This document shows positions 6,003-8,991 of a DNA stretch of 8,991 nt, one piece after another; position 1 is the first letter of the stretch, and each line of letters begins with the position of its first letter. The notes below the pieces were generated by a model. The model was given only the letters and a program-made list of their open reading frames with translations. It did not search any database and was not told the origin of the DNA. Location of the stretch: assembly GCA_030428345.1 (NCBI GenBank), contig JAUIBM010000088.1:1-8991 (forward strand), in the 5' to 3' direction. This DNA is from Alphaproteobacteria bacterium. Lineage in GTDB: Bacteria > Pseudomonadota > Alphaproteobacteria > Rhizobiales > Rhizobiaceae. The position numbers and the translations under genes are program-made.

Positions 6003-7214
6003 TTATTGCGCCAGGGGGCGCTCCTCGACTTCGCTCCCGTCGGCGAGTTGGTCGTTGGGATAGAGGATGACGGTCTGGCCTGCGGTCAGGCCCTGCAGCA
6101 CCTGCGCGCTGCTTGCATTCATCCGGCCGATCTCGATTGTCCGCAGCCGCGCCGCGCCGTCCTCCATCGCGAACACCGCCCACTTGCCGCCTGAGCGGAA
6201 AAGCGAGCCGATCGGAACCTGCAGCACGTCGTCCCCCGACCAGATTCCGACATGGACGACAACGCGATATCCATGGCCAAGGCGTTCGGGAACGCTGTCG
6301 AGATCCAGCAGCGCGTTGACCCGCTGTTCCTCGATGCCAAGCGCGGAAACCTTGGTGAACGCCGCCGGCTCGATGCGGCGCACCGTCGCCTTCAGTTCGC
6401 CCTCGCCGCCCCAGTCACTGATCGTCGCCCGCGCGCCCTGCTCCACCCGCACCGCATCCTTGGACAACAGGTCGACGGTCACTTCCAGATTTCGCGGATC
6501 GCCGATATCCACGAGCCGCTCTCCCGTCGCGATGGCCTGGGCGCTTCGCACCGCGACCGCCAGCACGACGCCGTCCACGGGCGCGGCGATCTTGACGCAG
6601 CAGCCGGCCGGCCGCGTCTGCGAACCCCGGCTATCCGGCTGCGTCAGCCGCGCCTCTGCGCTCGCCAGTTCCGACTGTTTCAGCGCGATATTGGCCTGCG
6701 CGCTCGCGACCGCCGCCTTTTGCAGGCGCAGGTCGCTGCGGGACTTCTCGAGCATGCTCTGCGGAAGAAAGTCGCTTTCCGCCAGCTTCGCTGCGCGGTC
6801 GTAGTCCGACTGCGCCTGTTCGAGCGCCGTCAGGGCGCGCGCATGCTCCACCGTGGCGAGCGCGACTGCAGAGCGCGCCGCGCCCACCGCCGCCACCAGT
6901 TCCGCCCGGGTGCGATCGTCCAGGAAGGGCGGATCGAGCGGGTGGATCAGCGCGATCACCGTCTCGCCGGCCTCGACGCGATCCCCTTCCTTGAGCGTGA
7001 TCCGGTCGAGATGGCCGGCAACCGGCGAGGAAACGGAGAAGACGTCGCGCACGCGCGCCATTCCTTCCTCGCTGACCGTCACCTCCATCGGCCCGCGCTC
7101 CACCCGCGCGACATCCACGAGAATCGGCGTCTGCCGCAGCGCCAGATACAGCCCCGTCGCCGCCAGGGCGGCAAGCACGGCGAAGACGGCTCCTCTCATT
7201 GCAAGGCGCGCCAT
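6003..7214 (-). CDS. HlyD/MFP-family periplasmic adaptor subunit of an export system
   Basis: A 403-residue membrane-fusion protein bridging an inner-membrane transporter and an outer-membrane channel. One N-terminal helix (residues ~7-26) anchors it. The first lipoyl half-motif (SSPVAGHLDRITLKEGDRV, 62-80) and the second (IAAPVDGVVLAVAV, 209-222) flank an alanine/glutamate-rich coiled-coil hairpin (~100-190). The later part (~230-400) holds the beta-barrel and membrane-proximal domains, with VPIGSLFRSGGKWAVFAMEDG typical of the family. Two adjacent cysteines (205-206) stand just before the second lipoyl half, the only cysteines in the protein. The gene is four bases downstream of the FtsX-type permease, clearly in one operon, so the adaptor most likely serves that ABC exporter rather than an RND pump. 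A GAGGGA stretch about ten bases upstream, inside the end of the permease gene, can serve as ribosome binding site. The substrate is unknown. Confidence 0.9.
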   Translation of the reverse strand: MARLAMRGAVFAVLAALAATGLYLALRQTPILVDVARVERGPMEVTVSEEGMARVRDVFSVSSPVAGHLDRITLKEGDRVEAGETVIALIHPLDPPFLDDRTRAELVAAVGAARSAVALATVEHARALTALEQAQSDYDRAAKLAESDFLPQSMLEKSRSDLRLQKAAVASAQANIALKQSELASAEARLTQPDSRGSQTRPAGCCVKIAAPVDGVVLAVAVRSAQAIATGERLVDIGDPRNLEVTVDLLSKDAVRVEQGARATISDWGGEGELKATVRRIEPAAFTKVSALGIEEQRVNALLDLDSVPERLGHGYRVVVHVGIWSGDDVLQVPIGSLFRSGGKWAVFAMEDGAARLRTIEIGRMNASSAQVLQGLTAGQTVILYPNDQLADGSEVEERPLAQ

Positions 7215-7218
7215 TGCT

Positions 7219-8991
7219 TCATTCCCTCGTTTTCAGAACCCGGATCAGATCCAGGCGGTGAATGCGGCGGCGCACGATCAGCGCCGAAAGGCCTGCCGCG
7301 GCCGTGACGACCAGGCTGGCGGTGGCGAAGGTGGCGGTATCGACGACCAGCGGCACCCGAAAGAGATCATTCTGGAAGCCCTGCGTCACCGTCCATGCGA
7401 AACCGTATCCAAGCACCCAGCCCAGCGGCTGCGCCGCGAGCACCATCATGCCCAGCTCGGTCATCAGCACACCCGACACCTCCGTTTCGGAGAATCCGAG
7501 AACCCGCAGGCTCGCCAGTTCCCGCGCCCGTTCCGACAGCTGGATCCTCGCCGCATTGTAGACCACGCCGAAGGCGATGATCACCGCGAGCGTCACATAG
7601 ACCGTGGTCATGATGCCGATGTTCTCCTCGATCGTATCGCGGAATTTTCGCCTCGAGACCCCCTGCAGGGCGATCGAGGCGATCTGGGGGGTCGTCTTGA
7701 TGGCGGCATAGATATTCGACAGCGCGTCGGCGTCGACCGAGATGCGCACGCCGGAAATGCGTGGGCCGTCGCGCACCAGCCGATCGAGGGCGTCGCTCCC
7801 CATATAGGCGGTCAGGCCGACATAGCTTTGCGCGATGCCTGTCACCGGGACCATCGCCACGCGGCGCCCGAACTGTCGCAACTCGACTTCGAGCATGTCG
7901 CCCGGCCGCGAATCCAGCAGGGTGGCGAGCCGCTCGGAGAGCATAAGCCCGACCTGGGGCGGGTCGACCGGGTTGAGATCGATGTCGAGGATACGTCCGA
8001 GTTCTGCGCCGGCCGGCAGGCCGACAATGGGCGCACGCCTTTCCCGGACGCCATTTCGCAGCGTCACCTGGGTCATACGGAAAGGTTCGGCGCGCAGCAC
8101 GCCCGGCAGGTTGGCCGCACCCGCCGCCGCGCCGGGAGCCAGATCGGCGTTGAAGGCGAGCGTCGCGTCCTGACGGTCGGCGCGAAAGAACGTCACGTCG
8201 ATCATCGCCTCGATCGAATCGAACGAGAACAACGCCGTCACCAGCAGCGCCACCGACATCGCGGTGCCCAGCGTCGTGAGCAGCGAGCGCACCGGCCAGC
8301 GCGCCAGATGCCGAAGGGCCATGATCGTGAGTTGCGAGAACGGACGCAGCAGCCAGCTTCCCGAAAGGCGGCTGCCATAGCGCGTGGGCGCCGGCGGTCG
8401 CATGGCGACGGCCGGCGGCAGCGCGACGATCCCCCAGAGCGACTTCAGCGCTCCGGCCAGCGCCGCGCCCACGGTAACGCCGCCGGCGAGGAGGTACAGG
8501 TCCGCGCTCTCGCGGAAGATGAGAAAGGGAAAGGAGAAGAACTCGGCATATAGCCGCGTCAGGCCACGCCCCAGAAGATTGCCCGCCAGCGCGCCGATCG
8601 CCAGCCCGATGAGCGAAATGACGATCACCAGCTTGGCGTAGTGCCAGCCGACGGCGAAATCGCCATAGCCCACCGCCTTCATCAGCCCGATCTGCTCGCG
8701 CTCCAGCGCGATCAGGCGCGACAGGATCATGTTCACCAGAAAGGCGGAGACGAACAGGAAGATCGGCGGGATAACCCGCGCCATCGCCCGGAGCTGGACC
8801 AGTTCGGAATCGAGGAAGGCGTGGGAAACCTGGTCCTTGCGCGCATGGGAGCCGGCGCCGCCATAGGGCGCCAGGATGGCGTCCAGCGCCTCGATGATGC
8901 GTCTGTCATCGCCATTGCGCAACATCGTCAGGGAAACGTCGTTGAACGCCCCCTCCATGTCGAAGATGCCCGCGAGCATCTTGTTCGCGGC
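7219..8991 (-). CDS. Large FtsX/MacB-type ABC exporter permease (5' end outside window)
   Basis: The frame is open to the right edge, so the N-terminus is missing; 590 residues are visible. Counting from the Met codon at 8979, a periplasmic tail (1-65) leads into an FtsX core with helices near 68-90, 112-134 and 160-187. A linker is followed by a new helix (231-253), a ~200-residue extracytoplasmic domain (254-454), and a second FtsX core with helices near 455-477, 501-530 and 549-570. This is the last three-quarters or so of a duplicated (1+3)x2 FtsX architecture; only the first helix and part of the first periplasmic domain should be absent. The segments EREQIGLMKAVGYG (93-106) and RARELASLRVLGFSETEV (484-501) are the matching cytoplasmic coupling elements after the first helix of each core. 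Such permeases move lipids, lipoproteins, peptides or drugs using a separate ATPase, not seen here. The ATG at 8979 is internal, not a real start. Confidence 0.9.
   Translation of the reverse strand, partial: AANKMLAGIFDMEGAFNDVSLTMLRNGDDRRIIEALDAILAPYGGAGSHARKDQVSHAFLDSELVQLRAMARVIPPIFLFVSAFLVNMILSRLIALEREQIGLMKAVGYGDFAVGWHYAKLVIVISLIGLAIGALAGNLLGRGLTRLYAEFFSFPFLIFRESADLYLLAGGVTVGAALAGALKSLWGIVALPPAVAMRPPAPTRYGSRLSGSWLLRPFSQLTIMALRHLARWPVRSLLTTLGTAMSVALLVTALFSFDSIEAMIDVTFFRADRQDATLAFNADLAPGAAAGAANLPGVLRAEPFRMTQVTLRNGVRERRAPIVGLPAGAELGRILDIDLNPVDPPQVGLMLSERLATLLDSRPGDMLEVELRQFGRRVAMVPVTGIAQSYVGLTAYMGSDALDRLVRDGPRISGVRISVDADALSNIYAAIKTTPQIASIALQGVSRRKFRDTIEENIGIMTTVYVTLAVIIAFGVVYNAARIQLSERARELASLRVLGFSETEVSGVLMTELGMMVLAAQPLGWVLGYGFAWTVTQGFQNDLFRVPLVVDTATFATASLVVTAAAGLSALIVRRRIHRLDLIRVLKTRE

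Noticed and set aside
5990..6020. Short GCGC-type hairpins as a bidirectional terminator between modC and the adaptor gene
   Set aside because: Stems are only about four base pairs and no uninterrupted T run follows on either strand.
6252..7307. A 351-codon open frame on the + strand across the adaptor gene
   Set aside because: Antisense to the HlyD-type protein; Arg-rich with no recognisable fold or start signal.
6853..8553. A 566-codon open frame on the + strand, antisense to the permease and adaptor
   Set aside because: The product is an Arg/His/Asp-rich, low-order sequence without motifs, whereas the opposite strand encodes clear FtsX and HlyD proteins. Shadow frame.

Overview
The window is a compact, GC-rich chromosomal segment. 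Base composition, codon use and protein character suggest an alphaproteobacterium, most likely Hyphomicrobiales of the Mesorhizobium/Phyllobacteriaceae kind. This placement is an inference from gene types and style, not a database match. All nine genes look intact apart from the two cut by the window edges. I see no tRNA, rRNA, CRISPR array, insertion sequence or other sign of mobile DNA.

Left part (1-2890): the C-terminal half of a membrane-anchored GGDEF diguanylate cyclase (+) runs in from the left edge. It converges on glpD (-), the FAD-dependent glycerol-3-phosphate dehydrogenase. A 194-bp divergent spacer separates glpD from a small Nudix hydrolase gene (+).

Middle (2939-5988): a complete high-affinity molybdate uptake locus on the + strand. 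It comprises a single-domain ModE-type winged-helix regulator, modA (periplasmic binding protein), modB (permease) and modC (ATPase with C-terminal TOBE domain). modA and modB are 10 bp apart, and modB and modC overlap by an ATGA, so modABC is one transcription unit. An AT-rich imperfect inverted repeat (3356-3381) lies just before the modA ribosome binding site and is a strong candidate ModE/molybdate operator. The regulator next door has the DNA-binding half of ModE but no molybdate-binding half. How this circuit senses molybdate is the most interesting question in the window.

Right part (6003-8991, - strand): a two-gene unit read leftwards. It encodes a large MacB/FtsX-type ABC permease, whose 5' end lies beyond the right edge, and a HlyD-type periplasmic adaptor four bases downstream. 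Together they would form the inner-membrane and periplasmic parts of an export pump. The ATPase is not in the window and is probably just past the right edge. The 3' end of this unit converges on modC with only 14 bp between stops.

I found no clearly new biological system. The mod operator and the sensor-less ModE are the observations most worth follow-up.
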